From the IMG/VR virus record IMGVR_UViG_3300036985_002246, positions 1 through 64,000 of that record: a DNA stretch of 64,000 bases; one strand, given 5' to 3'. Both the position numbers and the translations under genes were made by a program. Shown here one piece after another: positions 38,463-46,216 of the stretch; the first letter of the stretch is position 1; each line of letters starts with the position of its first letter. The notes below the pieces were generated by a model. It saw nothing but the letters and a program-made list of their open reading frames with translations, was not told where the DNA came from and made no database searches. This DNA comes from a virus.

Positions 38463-38491
38463 AAGCGGTCGGGGGTTGTGTGAATTCACGA
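38463..38491 (-). promoter_or_regulatory. 19-bp-spaced phage promoter element
   Basis: TCGTG-AATTC ... CGCTT, then CAGATTTGGAGACGATAGAC and ATG 38442. Confidence 0.7.
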
Positions 38492-38505
38492 TTCGTGTTC
38501 GCGAC

Positions 38506-39735
38506 TCACCAGTCAATGAGCGCGGAGTCAGTGTCGATATGGGAGGTGCTGCCCTCGTTGACCATGCCGCCCTTGATATGCGGGTCCATGATCCGCTTGA
38601 CGCCCTCGCGGGTGTCTGCGTCGGGGAGTCCGTCGAGGACGACGCGGGCCGCACGCTTGAGGAGCACCGCGAGGGCGATCTTGCCGGGCAGGATCTCCAG
38701 GAGATCCTCTGCCGCACCCGCCCAAGAGCAGACCGTGCGGTGCGACCACTCGCAGTAGACCTCTTCCTTCTCGGTGGCCTCGCGGACGGCGTGCGTTGCC
38801 CGCATCATTGACGAGATCGCGTCCGGCATACGCCCCGCGAGCAGCGGGAACTTCGCACGAACGACCGGCTCTTCGTCCTTCGGGTCCATTGCGTGGAACC
38901 GCACCTTCCGCTCGAAGCGGTCGAGGATCGAAGCGTCGATCGGGTTGGCCGAGATACACCGGCCCGTGGTGTCGCCCGCACCGGACGAGTTCGCCGTAGC
39001 GACGATCGTGGTGCCGGGGAGCACCGAGTAGATCTCACCCGTGGGGCCAGAGATACGACCCTGGATCGAGTCGAGGATCTGACGGAGTTCCTCGGCCTGC
39101 TGCCGGGTCGCCCGGTCGAAGTCCGACAGGACGATCAGGTACGGCACTCGCCGCCCGTCCGACGTGAGGTAGCCGTCACGGAGAGCCTTCAGGAGGACGC
39201 CTTCCTCCCACTTCGTCCCCTGGGCGTCGAACGACCGGGTGAACTTCCAAGAGGTAATGTCCGCGCCCTGGACGACCGTGAACAGCAGGCTCGGGCGGCG
39301 GGTCATGGCACAGAGGGCCGAGAGGACCGCGTCCTTGCCGGTGCCGGGTGCTCCCCACACCCAGACCGAGCGGCACCGCTTGACGGCCACCACCACGTCC
39401 TGAACGTCGCGGGAGAGCTTGCCGCTGGCAGGCACCGCGTAGTGGGTCGGCATGGGCAGGCACGCCGACGCCGGGACCGACGGGTCCACGGGGAACGAGA
39501 CGCCTGCGAAGTTGATCGCGACCCCGCTCGCCTCAGCCGCCTTGCGGCGACGCTTGGCCGTGCCCTCGTAGGCCGCGACCAACTCCGACGAGCACGTCTC
39601 CGCACCAGGGTGCTTGGAGAGGTACGCCTCGACCGTCAGGTCGTGCGCCTCAGCCAGGTGGTCGCCGAGCCAGTGGTGGTCGGTGGAGCAGAGGCGGCAC
39701 GTTGCGAGGCCGGTCTTGTGGGCGATCATGAGCAT
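38506..39735 (-). CDS. MoxR/CobS-like AAA+ ATPase
   Basis: 409 aa. A small zinc-finger-like front (CRLCSTDHHWLGDHLAEAH). Walker A GAPGTGKD (128-135), a substrate-loop region (VVQGADITSWKFTRSF), Walker B VPYLIVLSDFDRA, sensor 1 TTIVATANSSG and an arginine-finger region (DASILDRFERKVRF). Domain order matches MoxR/CobS ATPases, which remodel or insert cofactors into targets together with a vWA partner. The CobT-like vWA protein is encoded divergently at 39981, so the two probably form one complex. Confidence 0.85.
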   Translation of the reverse strand: MLMIAHKTGLATCRLCSTDHHWLGDHLAEAHDLTVEAYLSKHPGAETCSSELVAAYEGTAKRRRKAAEASGVAINFAGVSFPVDPSVPASACLPMPTHYAVPASGKLSRDVQDVVVAVKRCRSVWVWGAPGTGKDAVLSALCAMTRRPSLLFTVVQGADITSWKFTRSFDAQGTKWEEGVLLKALRDGYLTSDGRRVPYLIVLSDFDRATRQQAEELRQILDSIQGRISGPTGEIYSVLPGTTIVATANSSGAGDTTGRCISANPIDASILDRFERKVRFHAMDPKDEEPVVRAKFPLLAGRMPDAISSMMRATHAVREATEKEEVYCEWSHRTVCSWAGAAEDLLEILPGKIALAVLLKRAARVVLDGLPDADTREGVKRIMDPHIKGGMVNEGSTSHIDTDSALIDW

Positions 39736-39807
39736 CTGCGTCTCCCTTGGGGCACACCCTCTCGGGCTGGCCCTCCGTTCGTCGGGGATTGTCCCCTTAC
39801 ACCTCGG

Positions 39808-39836
39808 AAGCGATCGGGGAGGTTACCTTTTCACGT
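39808..39836 (-). promoter_or_regulatory. 19-bp-spaced phage promoter element
   Basis: ACGTG-AAAAGG ... CGCTT, then CCGAGGTGTAAGGGGAC. A (T)-tract CTCAATCTTTTTTTC at 39841-39855 lies just upstream of the ACGTG box, reading as an A-tract on this strand. Divergent with the element at 39930. Confidence 0.72.
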
Positions 39837-39929
39837 TCCGCTCAATCTTTTTTTCAAGTGCTCGGAATCATTGGGGTATTACAGACACCCCTGCGACGCA
39901 TAGAAAGGACTGCCGAAAGATTCGACGAA

Positions 39930-39958
39930 TCGTGAAAAGCGGTCCGGGCCGAACGCTT
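39930..39958 (+). promoter_or_regulatory. 19-bp-spaced phage promoter element
   Basis: TCGTG-AAAAGCGG ... CGCTT, then GAGGGGTGTAAGGGAGACGAGC and ATG 39981. Confidence 0.75.
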
Positions 39959-39980
39959 GAGGGGTGTAAGGGAGACGAGC

Positions 39981-42626
39981 ATGGCCGACAAGACCACCAC
40001 GCCCATGGGCGATTCGATCTCGGGAGCAAAGGTCCGCAGCGGACACCGTGCTTCGCTCTTCGGCGTCCTGGGGGCGTCGAAAATGATCGACATTCACTCC
40101 GGCGGAGTTCACTTCGCCATGAAGGGCCACTTCCCCTACCGGTCCGTGCTCGGCAAGGTGGCCAAGTTCACGGAGAGCGACACGGGGACTCCGACGCGGT
40201 CGAACTTCACGGCGTGGGCCAATGCGATCTCCGTTGAGGGCTCGTCGATCACGCCTGCGATTCAGATCGCAGAGACGGGCGACCTCCTCACGCGCCGCGC
40301 ATACATGGCGCTGATCGGTGGCGCGAACCACGAGGGCTTCCACCGGCTCTACACGGGCCAGGGCTACGCCTCTGCCGAGGACCTCTCCAAGTGTGTGCTC
40401 GACGGCTTCAAGCCTGGGGTGCCCTACCACAAGTACGCCGCGCTGCTGGCTTCGGCGCAAAACTACTTCGAGGACGTGCGGATCGAGCGGATCGGCTGCG
40501 CGGAGTTCCCAGGCGTGTACACGAAAATGGCGGACCTCGCCGACTTCGTGCTCGACCAGGAAGCCCCGGTCCGCACGCAGGACCTCGCCAAGGGTGCCCG
40601 CCCGTCTCCCGCCCGTATCGCTCTCAGCGTGATCCGCGAGGTGGGGCTCGGGTACAACACGATCAAGGCTCGGGAAGCGGTGGCCCACTACCGTCGGGTC
40701 GCACCCGCGATCGTGGACCTCGTCCTCAAGGGTGCGCTCTCCCCCCTCCTTCGGGAGATCATTCCGAGCGTGAAGACGCCCCGAGACATTGACCGCGCCA
40801 AGTCTCAGGTGGGCCTCTCCACGACCCTCGCGCTTCGCTTCATTGCGGCGCTCCATGAGCTTTCGCTCATGCCCCCGCCTCCCCCGCCCGCCCCGCCTCC
40901 GCCCCCCGGCCAAAAGGGGAAGAGCCAGCCCCAGCCCTCGCAGGGCGAGCCCGGTGAGTCTGAGCCGTCCGAGGGTCAGTCGTCAGGCAAGTCGGAAGAC
41001 AAGTCGGAGTCGAAGGACAAGCCGAAGTCCTCGAAGGGCAAGCCTGAGTCGGACGAGGATCCCCAGGACACGTCCGAGAGCAAGCCCTCGAAGGGCAAGG
41101 CGTCCAAGGACGAATCCGACGAGTCCGAGGACGAATCCGACGAGTCCGAGGACGACTCTGACGAGTCCGACGAGAGCAGCGACTCCGAGGGTGCAGACGA
41201 GGGGGGGGACGACCCCAACAAGGATTCGGGCAGCAAGTCTGAGGACGAGTCCGACTCCAAGGACGAGGGTGGGTCCAAGGGTGAGTCCGACGAGGACGAC
41301 TCCGACGAGGACGACTCCGAGGGTGAGAGCGACTCGGACGAGGACTCGGACGACAGGGACTCTGAGGACGACTCCGACGAAGATTCCGACGGCTCTGAGG
41401 GTGGGGACTCCGACGAAGACTCCGAGGACGAGTCCGACGAGGACGGCTCTGAGGGTGACAGCGGTGACTCGGGCTCCGACAGCGAGACCTCAGGGGGCGA
41501 AGCCTCTGACTCGAACGCTGAGGTCGAGGGCGGCGGCGGTGCTGGTGGCAAGGCTCCGGAAGATCCGGGCGCGACGGCTGCCGACATTCTCAACTCTGAT
41601 ACGAAGGGAATGCAGGACTACGCCTCTGCCCTGGAGGCGGCTGTCAAGGAGGCTCTCAAGGGTGAGGACAAGTCCATGGGGCATGGTGAGCAGCCCTACC
41701 GCCCCTACACGACGGAAGGTGATCGGGTCGAGGTAGTCTCAGGGGACGTTGGGTCTGGACGGGCCATGATCAGTCGGCTCGTCAAGGAGACCAAGCGTGA
41801 GACTTCGTTCCTCCGGTCCAAGCTCCGCACCATGTTCAAGGCGCTCGAAGACGGCTCGCGTCTCCACGGTGTCCGGAAGGGTAGCAACCTCTCTGAGCGG
41901 TTCCTCGTGGACACGCTCACCTCGATCCGAGCAGGACAGGAACCCTCGCGGGCCTTCCACGAGGACACCACGTCCATGGACACCTCGATCTCGGCGTGCG
42001 TCGTGATCGACGAGTCGGGCTCCATGCAGTCGAAGCTCAAGGAGACGAGTGCAATCCTCTACTCGCTGGGTGAGGCTCTGGACTCGATCGACGCGAAGTT
42101 CTCTATGGTCGGATTCCGGGACGGCTATGATACCAAGATCTACGCCCAGGTCCAGGGCAGCATAACCCGCGACGAGCGGTCGAACGGCAGCTACCACCGC
42201 ATGGGCGAGTCGATCGTGTTCGACGTGTTCAAGACCTTCGAGGACCGGTTCAAGACCGTGTCTTGGCGGCTCGGCAAGGTGCGCGCAACGGGCGGCACGC
42301 CCATGGCGGACGGGGTCGAGTTCGCCCTCGACGCTCTCTCGAAGCGCCGCGAGGGTCACCGGATCATGTTCGTTGTCACGGACGGTCAGCCTGACCCGCG
42401 CCACGCGAGCGTGCTCAAGGGCCAGGTTCGCCGCGCCCAGGAAGCCGGGATCCACGTCATTGGGATCGGCCTTGGATACGGGTCCGAGTACGTCACGACG
42501 ACGTTCCCGGACAGCGTGTACGCTCCCCGGCTCGACAAGATCCCGGCTCTCCTGGTCGCCAAGCTCCACGAGCGGGTCCGGAAGATTGGGGTCTCCAAGC
42601 GGGGTACGAAGGTCAAGGCTTCGTGA
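39981..42626 (+). CDS. CobT-like vWA protein with HExxH motif and acidic repeat
   Basis: 881 aa. The N-terminal domain has IGGANHEGFHRLYTGQGYAS with an HExxH motif at residues 117-121. A Pro run (PPPPPPAPPPPP, about residue 300) leads to about 180 residues of Ser/Asp/Glu repeats (DESDESEDESDES and similar), surely disordered and strongly acidic. The C-terminal vWA domain has the MIDAS DESGS (677-681) and TGGTPMADG. CobT/BchD-like subunits pair with a MoxR/CobS AAA+ ATPase; that partner is encoded divergently at 38506. An HExxH-bearing front is unusual. Substrate unknown. Confidence 0.8.
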   Translation: MADKTTTPMGDSISGAKVRSGHRASLFGVLGASKMIDIHSGGVHFAMKGHFPYRSVLGKVAKFTESDTGTPTRSNFTAWANAISVEGSSITPAIQIAETGDLLTRRAYMALIGGANHEGFHRLYTGQGYASAEDLSKCVLDGFKPGVPYHKYAALLASAQNYFEDVRIERIGCAEFPGVYTKMADLADFVLDQEAPVRTQDLAKGARPSPARIALSVIREVGLGYNTIKAREAVAHYRRVAPAIVDLVLKGALSPLLREIIPSVKTPRDIDRAKSQVGLSTTLALRFIAALHELSLMPPPPPPAPPPPPGQKGKSQPQPSQGEPGESEPSEGQSSGKSEDKSESKDKPKSSKGKPESDEDPQDTSESKPSKGKASKDESDESEDESDESEDDSDESDESSDSEGADEGGDDPNKDSGSKSEDESDSKDEGGSKGESDEDDSDEDDSEGESDSDEDSDDRDSEDDSDEDSDGSEGGDSDEDSEDESDEDGSEGDSGDSGSDSETSGGEASDSNAEVEGGGGAGGKAPEDPGATAADILNSDTKGMQDYASALEAAVKEALKGEDKSMGHGEQPYRPYTTEGDRVEVVSGDVGSGRAMISRLVKETKRETSFLRSKLRTMFKALEDGSRLHGVRKGSNLSERFLVDTLTSIRAGQEPSRAFHEDTTSMDTSISACVVIDESGSMQSKLKETSAILYSLGEALDSIDAKFSMVGFRDGYDTKIYAQVQGSITRDERSNGSYHRMGESIVFDVFKTFEDRFKTVSWRLGKVRATGGTPMADGVEFALDALSKRREGHRIMFVVTDGQPDPRHASVLKGQVRRAQEAGIHVIGIGLGYGSEYVTTTFPDSVYAPRLDKIPALLVAKLHERVRKIGVSKRGTKVKAS

Positions 42627-42632
42627 GCTTGG

Positions 42633-42674
42633 CAGGCAGGGCCGGAAGACCAATCCGGCCCTGCCTGTTCTCTT
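42633..42674 (+). terminator. Strong hairpin terminator after the vWA gene
   Basis: A 14-bp perfect stem (CAGGCAGGGCCGGA with TCCGGCCCTGCCTG, loop AGACCAA) followed by TTCTCTT. Long stem, weak T-run. Confidence 0.75.
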
Positions 42675-42689
42675 CGGGTAGAGTCCAGC

Positions 42690-43181
42690 GTGCGTGTATG
42701 CCCTGACTGCGGTCTGTCCTATCAAGACCCGAAGACCACTTCGGAGAAGAACGCTCCGTTCGTCTGCACCGCCTGTCTGAAGCAGGCGTCTCCGCGTCCC
42801 CCAGGTGGGTGGCCGATCGAGGCTCGCTGGATCAGCCAGGCGAAGGGCCGGGGCGTCTTTGCCACCCGCGAGATTCTTCGGGGTGACCTGATCGAGCGGT
42901 GCTGGGTCATGCCCCTGCCCGCCGACGAGTCCAAGCAGACCCTCACGATCCCCACGGTCAACCGCTACCTCTTCCCGTGGACCGACGGGCAGCGGGCAAT
43001 ACTCTCGGGGGAGGGGCTCCTCTACAACTTCGATTCGGTGGAAGCCACCAAGAAGGCCCCCAACTCGGAGTGTGCCCTTCGTCGAGGGATCTCCGCCGTC
43101 GAGTTCCGCGCCCTGAGGGACATTCGCGAGGGTGAGGAGATCACCTGGAACTACAAGAAGGCCATGGTGCGGCGTCGCTAG
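42690..43181 (+). CDS. SET-domain protein with N-terminal zinc ribbon
   Basis: 163 aa from GTG 42690. CPDCGLSYQD ... FVCTACL is a zinc ribbon. The SET part reads AKGRGVFATREILRGDLIER ... GLLYNFDS ... ALRDIREGEEITWNYKKAM. The usual NHS(C).PN is changed to YNFDSVEATKK-PN, so activity is uncertain. Unlike the SET protein at 5428 it carries its own ribbon. Target unknown. Confidence 0.75.
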   Translation: MRVCPDCGLSYQDPKTTSEKNAPFVCTACLKQASPRPPGGWPIEARWISQAKGRGVFATREILRGDLIERCWVMPLPADESKQTLTIPTVNRYLFPWTDGQRAILSGEGLLYNFDSVEATKKAPNSECALRRGISAVEFRALRDIREGEEITWNYKKAMVRRR

Positions 43182-43204
43182 GCTCTCTATCCCGAGGACA
43201 GGTC

Positions 43205-43669
43205 GTGGAACCCACCAACGCTGCCAACCAGTCCCTGCTCGTGCAGTTGCTCGCAATCCTTCGTGCGATCCATTGGGCGCACTGGACAGCGCACTGGCAG
43301 GTCAAGGGCACACCGTCCTACGGGGACCACCTGCTCTTCGAGCGGCTCTACTCGGGCCTCGCCGGGGACATTGACAGCCTCGCTGAGAAGATCGTCGCCT
43401 ACTTCGGCGTCGAGGCTGTGTCGGCTGCACCGAACCTGGGGATCGCCCACCAGTTCCTCGTCGCCTACGACGCGGAGGGGGACACAGACGTGTACCTGCG
43501 GGCGCTGAAAATGGAGCTTCACCTCCAGAACGCCCTCAAGCGGGTCTACACGCAGATCGAGGCGTCGGGGGAAATGAGCCTGGGGCTCGACGACTTCCTC
43601 ATGGCGCTGGCCAACTCGCACGAGACGAACGTCTACCTGCTCCGTCAGCGGCTCCGCCCCTCAGTCTGA
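43205..43669 (+). CDS. Dps/ferritin-like four-helix protein
   Basis: 154 aa from GTG 43205 (AGGACAGG upstream). HWAHWTAHWQVKGTPSYGDH then LLFERLYSGLAGDIDSLAEK resembles the metal-site helices of Dps (H.....W.V.G..F...H..FE..Y). Three further helices follow. May bind iron, DNA or neither. Its stop overlaps the convergent gene by nine bases. Confidence 0.7.
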   Translation: MEPTNAANQSLLVQLLAILRAIHWAHWTAHWQVKGTPSYGDHLLFERLYSGLAGDIDSLAEKIVAYFGVEAVSAAPNLGIAHQFLVAYDAEGDTDVYLRALKMELHLQNALKRVYTQIEASGEMSLGLDDFLMALANSHETNVYLLRQRLRPSV

Positions 43670-44287
43670 GGTCGGACCAACGACACCGGTCAGGTTCGCG
43701 ATCGTGTCCGCGACGGCCTTGGGAAGTTCTTGGCCGTACTGGTCTGCCGGGAGCCTGAACCTCCCGCCTTCGGTGTTGCCGTTCTTGTCGAGGCTCCTGG
43801 AGAACTCGTCCATGACTGTGTGGAGGAAGTGCCAGACCTCTGGTTGAGCTTGGGCCAGGGGGTCTCCCTTCTTCGCCCAGGCCAGGGTCCGAGCACGGAC
43901 CACGAGCGCGAACATTTCCTTCGGCTTCAGGCTGCACCAGAGGATCACCTTGGTGCCAGCCGGGGAGAGTTGGTTTGTCTCGGGATTGAGGTGAGCCTCC
44001 AACACCCGCTTGAAAAGCTCGTTCCGAGTGAGGGTCTTGCCGACGTACACCTCCGGGAACATTGGGCTCCACAGCCCGCTCTCGTAGGAGGACATGAGGT
44101 AGTTCGACCCGTGGAGCAGCCAGTACTCGTACCCGGTCTTCGGGCTCGTGGTGAAGTGAACGAGCGAGGTGTTCTTCTTCGCCTTGAACTGGACGGCCTC
44201 GCGAGCCCGCTCAATCTGACGGTCCTTGGTTCGAGCGAGAGCCTTCTTGGCACGGGCGTTGGCCTTCTGCGCCTTGTTCTTCGTCAT
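43661..44287 (-). CDS. Hypothetical protein, basic N-terminus
   Basis: 208 aa from ATG 44287. Starts with a Lys/Ala/Arg-rich helix (MTKNKAQKANARAKKALART), then a mixed domain (YEYWLLHGSNYLMSSYESGL, TKVILWCSLKPKEMFALVVR). The lone minus-strand gene between + genes. No family recognised. Confidence 0.55.
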   Translation of the reverse strand: MTKNKAQKANARAKKALARTKDRQIERAREAVQFKAKKNTSLVHFTTSPKTGYEYWLLHGSNYLMSSYESGLWSPMFPEVYVGKTLTRNELFKRVLEAHLNPETNQLSPAGTKVILWCSLKPKEMFALVVRARTLAWAKKGDPLAQAQPEVWHFLHTVMDEFSRSLDKNGNTEGGRFRLPADQYGQELPKAVADTIANLTGVVGPTSD

Positions 44288-44320
44288 TGGTCCACGATAC
44301 CGTTGCGCGTAAGGTAGGAC

Positions 44321-45898
44321 GTGCCCAAGTCCAACCCCGTCCTGAGCCAGCCTCGTGTGTGGCGGCTCCTTTCGAGCGGGGTCCATGAGGTCGCTCAGGT
44401 TGTCTCCCGGACGTTCGGCCCACAGGGCGGGAAGGTCATGGTCCAGAAGGCGGGCTCCGTCCTGGTCACGACCGACGGGGCGGCCCTCACCCGAGAGAGT
44501 CAGCTTGCTGGGGGCAAGCGCCTGGGGGCGACTCTCGTTCGGTCGGCGGCTCTCAAGACTGAGGAGCAGGTCGGGGACGGGACTTCCACGACGGTGCTCC
44601 TGGCGGACGCGATCGTCCGCCAGATCGGGGCTCGGGTCGGCACCTACGATTGGGACCCGGTTCGGGTGGTCGCTGAGGTCCGGGCAGCACACGAGAGCGC
44701 AGAGCAAGCGATCCGCCAGTCGTCTCGCCCTGCGGACCGGGCGAGCTTGGACCGGGTCGCGCTCATGGCCTCCCACGAGGACTCGCTCATTGCCTCGAAG
44801 GTCGTCGAGGCTGTTCTTGCCGTCGGTGAAGAAGGCTCGGTCGTGATCTCCCCCTACGAAGGGACGGGGATCGTGCTCGAACAGAAGGAGGGGCTCTACC
44901 TCAATCAGGGGTGGGCCTCGTCCGGAATGGCTTCCGAGGGCAGCCTGGAGCGGGAAATGGACGGGCCGCTCGTGGCCGTGTTCCGGCACATTCTTCGCCA
45001 GGTCGCGGACGTTGCCCCGGCCATGGAGCAGGCGAGTCAGTGGCCTGGCCGAGGTCTCGTCGTGTTCGCGCCCCGAGTCCAGGGGGACGCCCTGAAGACC
45101 CTCCTGGTCAACAACAAGAACGGGGTGCTGCCGTGCGCTGCCGTCGAGTACGCGGGGTCACCGGCTGACCTGGGGGATTGGCTCGACGACCTCACGACGG
45201 TCACGAACGCCACCCTCGTGGACCCGGACACGGGAATGGACCCAGCGAAGTTCGAGGCCCCGTGGCTGGGCTACGCTCGGCGGGTCACCCTCACGAGGGA
45301 CCACACGCTCGTGATCTCGTACCTCGACGAGGACATTCTCGCCAAGATCGACCAGCGGGCCGCCAACCTCCGGGCTCGGGCCGAGAGTTCTTCGTACCCC
45401 TTCGAGCGGGACCGGCTGACTGAGCGGGCCTCTGCGCTCGACGGGGGGCTCTGCACACTGAGGGTGGGTGGTCTGACGAAGCAGGAGGGTCAGGACCGGC
45501 GCTCCCGCGTCGAGGACTCCTTGCGGGCCGTGCAGACGTGCTTGCGGGGCGGGGTGGTCCCAGGAGCCGGGCTGGCGTTCTTCCGAGCGGCTCTGTGGCT
45601 CCCTCAGGACGAGGGTGGGGCGATCCTTGGGGAGGCCCTCCGATCGATCCTGGGGACACTGGCAACCAGAGCCGGGGTTGAGCCTGCGGTGGTGGTCGCC
45701 CAAGGGTTCGAGGTCGCTCTGTATGACCCGGACGGTTGGTTCGGGTACGACCCGCTCCTGGGAGATTGGCGTGACCTCTGGGCTGAGCCCAGGGTCGTGG
45801 ACCCGACCGAGGTTGCGCTAGCGGCCCTGCGCAACGCTGTCTCCGTGGCGTGTCAGATCGCCCTGTGCGGAGGGGTGCTCCCAATCTCAAGCCGCTAG
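44321..45898 (+). CDS. GroEL/Cpn60-like phage chaperonin
   Basis: 525 aa from GTG 44321. Equatorial-domain motifs are recognisable: TFGPQGGKVMVQKAGSVLVT then TDGAALTRE, and GDGTSTTVLLADAIV (ATP-binding GDGTTTA). A later RVEDSLRAVQTCLRGGVVPG then AGLAFFRAA is the GroEL RVEDAL...EGIVPGGG segment. The apical part (GLYLNQGWASSGMASEGSLE) is divergent. It folds proteins in an ATP-dependent ring; phage versions can work without GroES. It precedes the tail/lysis block. Confidence 0.88.
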   Translation: MPKSNPVLSQPRVWRLLSSGVHEVAQVVSRTFGPQGGKVMVQKAGSVLVTTDGAALTRESQLAGGKRLGATLVRSAALKTEEQVGDGTSTTVLLADAIVRQIGARVGTYDWDPVRVVAEVRAAHESAEQAIRQSSRPADRASLDRVALMASHEDSLIASKVVEAVLAVGEEGSVVISPYEGTGIVLEQKEGLYLNQGWASSGMASEGSLEREMDGPLVAVFRHILRQVADVAPAMEQASQWPGRGLVVFAPRVQGDALKTLLVNNKNGVLPCAAVEYAGSPADLGDWLDDLTTVTNATLVDPDTGMDPAKFEAPWLGYARRVTLTRDHTLVISYLDEDILAKIDQRAANLRARAESSSYPFERDRLTERASALDGGLCTLRVGGLTKQEGQDRRSRVEDSLRAVQTCLRGGVVPGAGLAFFRAALWLPQDEGGAILGEALRSILGTLATRAGVEPAVVVAQGFEVALYDPDGWFGYDPLLGDWRDLWAEPRVVDPTEVALAALRNAVSVACQIALCGGVLPISSR

Positions 45899-45919
45899 GT
45901 CTGTTATGACCGTCAGTGG

Positions 45920-46216
45920 TTGAGACTTACCTTGGAGACGCCTGAGTCCAAACGGAAGTATCAGGTCATTGCTGAGAATGTGGACGCAGCCGCAGACCAG
46001 ATACTCGAAGCAGCGAAGACCCGCGACCCCGTCAGGGTCAAGGCGGTCCTCATGTATTGGTTCAGCATTGTCTACGACGAAGGCATGGACCGTATCGAGC
46101 AGGTTGAGCAGGAGATTGAGCTTCTCCAGCAGATCGTCCTCAGGCTCAAGTCGAAGAGCACTCCCACCCGACCCCCACCGTCCATGCTGCCGCCCGTAGG
46201 TCCTGAAGATGAGTGA
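45920..46216 (+). CDS. Small coiled-coil protein
   Basis: 98 aa if begun at TTG 45920; the start is uncertain. Helices (NVDAAADQILEAAKTRDPVR, MDRIEQVEQEIELLQQIVLR) end in a Pro-rich tail. Overlaps the tail-fibre gene start by eight bases. Unknown function. Confidence 0.45.
   Translation: MRLTLETPESKRKYQVIAENVDAAADQILEAAKTRDPVRVKAVLMYWFSIVYDEGMDRIEQVEQEIELLQQIVLRLKSKSTPTRPPPSMLPPVGPEDE

Noticed and set aside
41739-43256. Long minus-strand open frame opposite the vWA gene
   Set aside because: It is the shadow of well-supported + genes with motifs (vWA MIDAS, SET) and normal codon use; its own product has no recognisable domain.
45902-45919. Five-codon ATG frame before the coiled-coil gene
   Set aside because: Too short to support as a gene; might only be a leader codon run.
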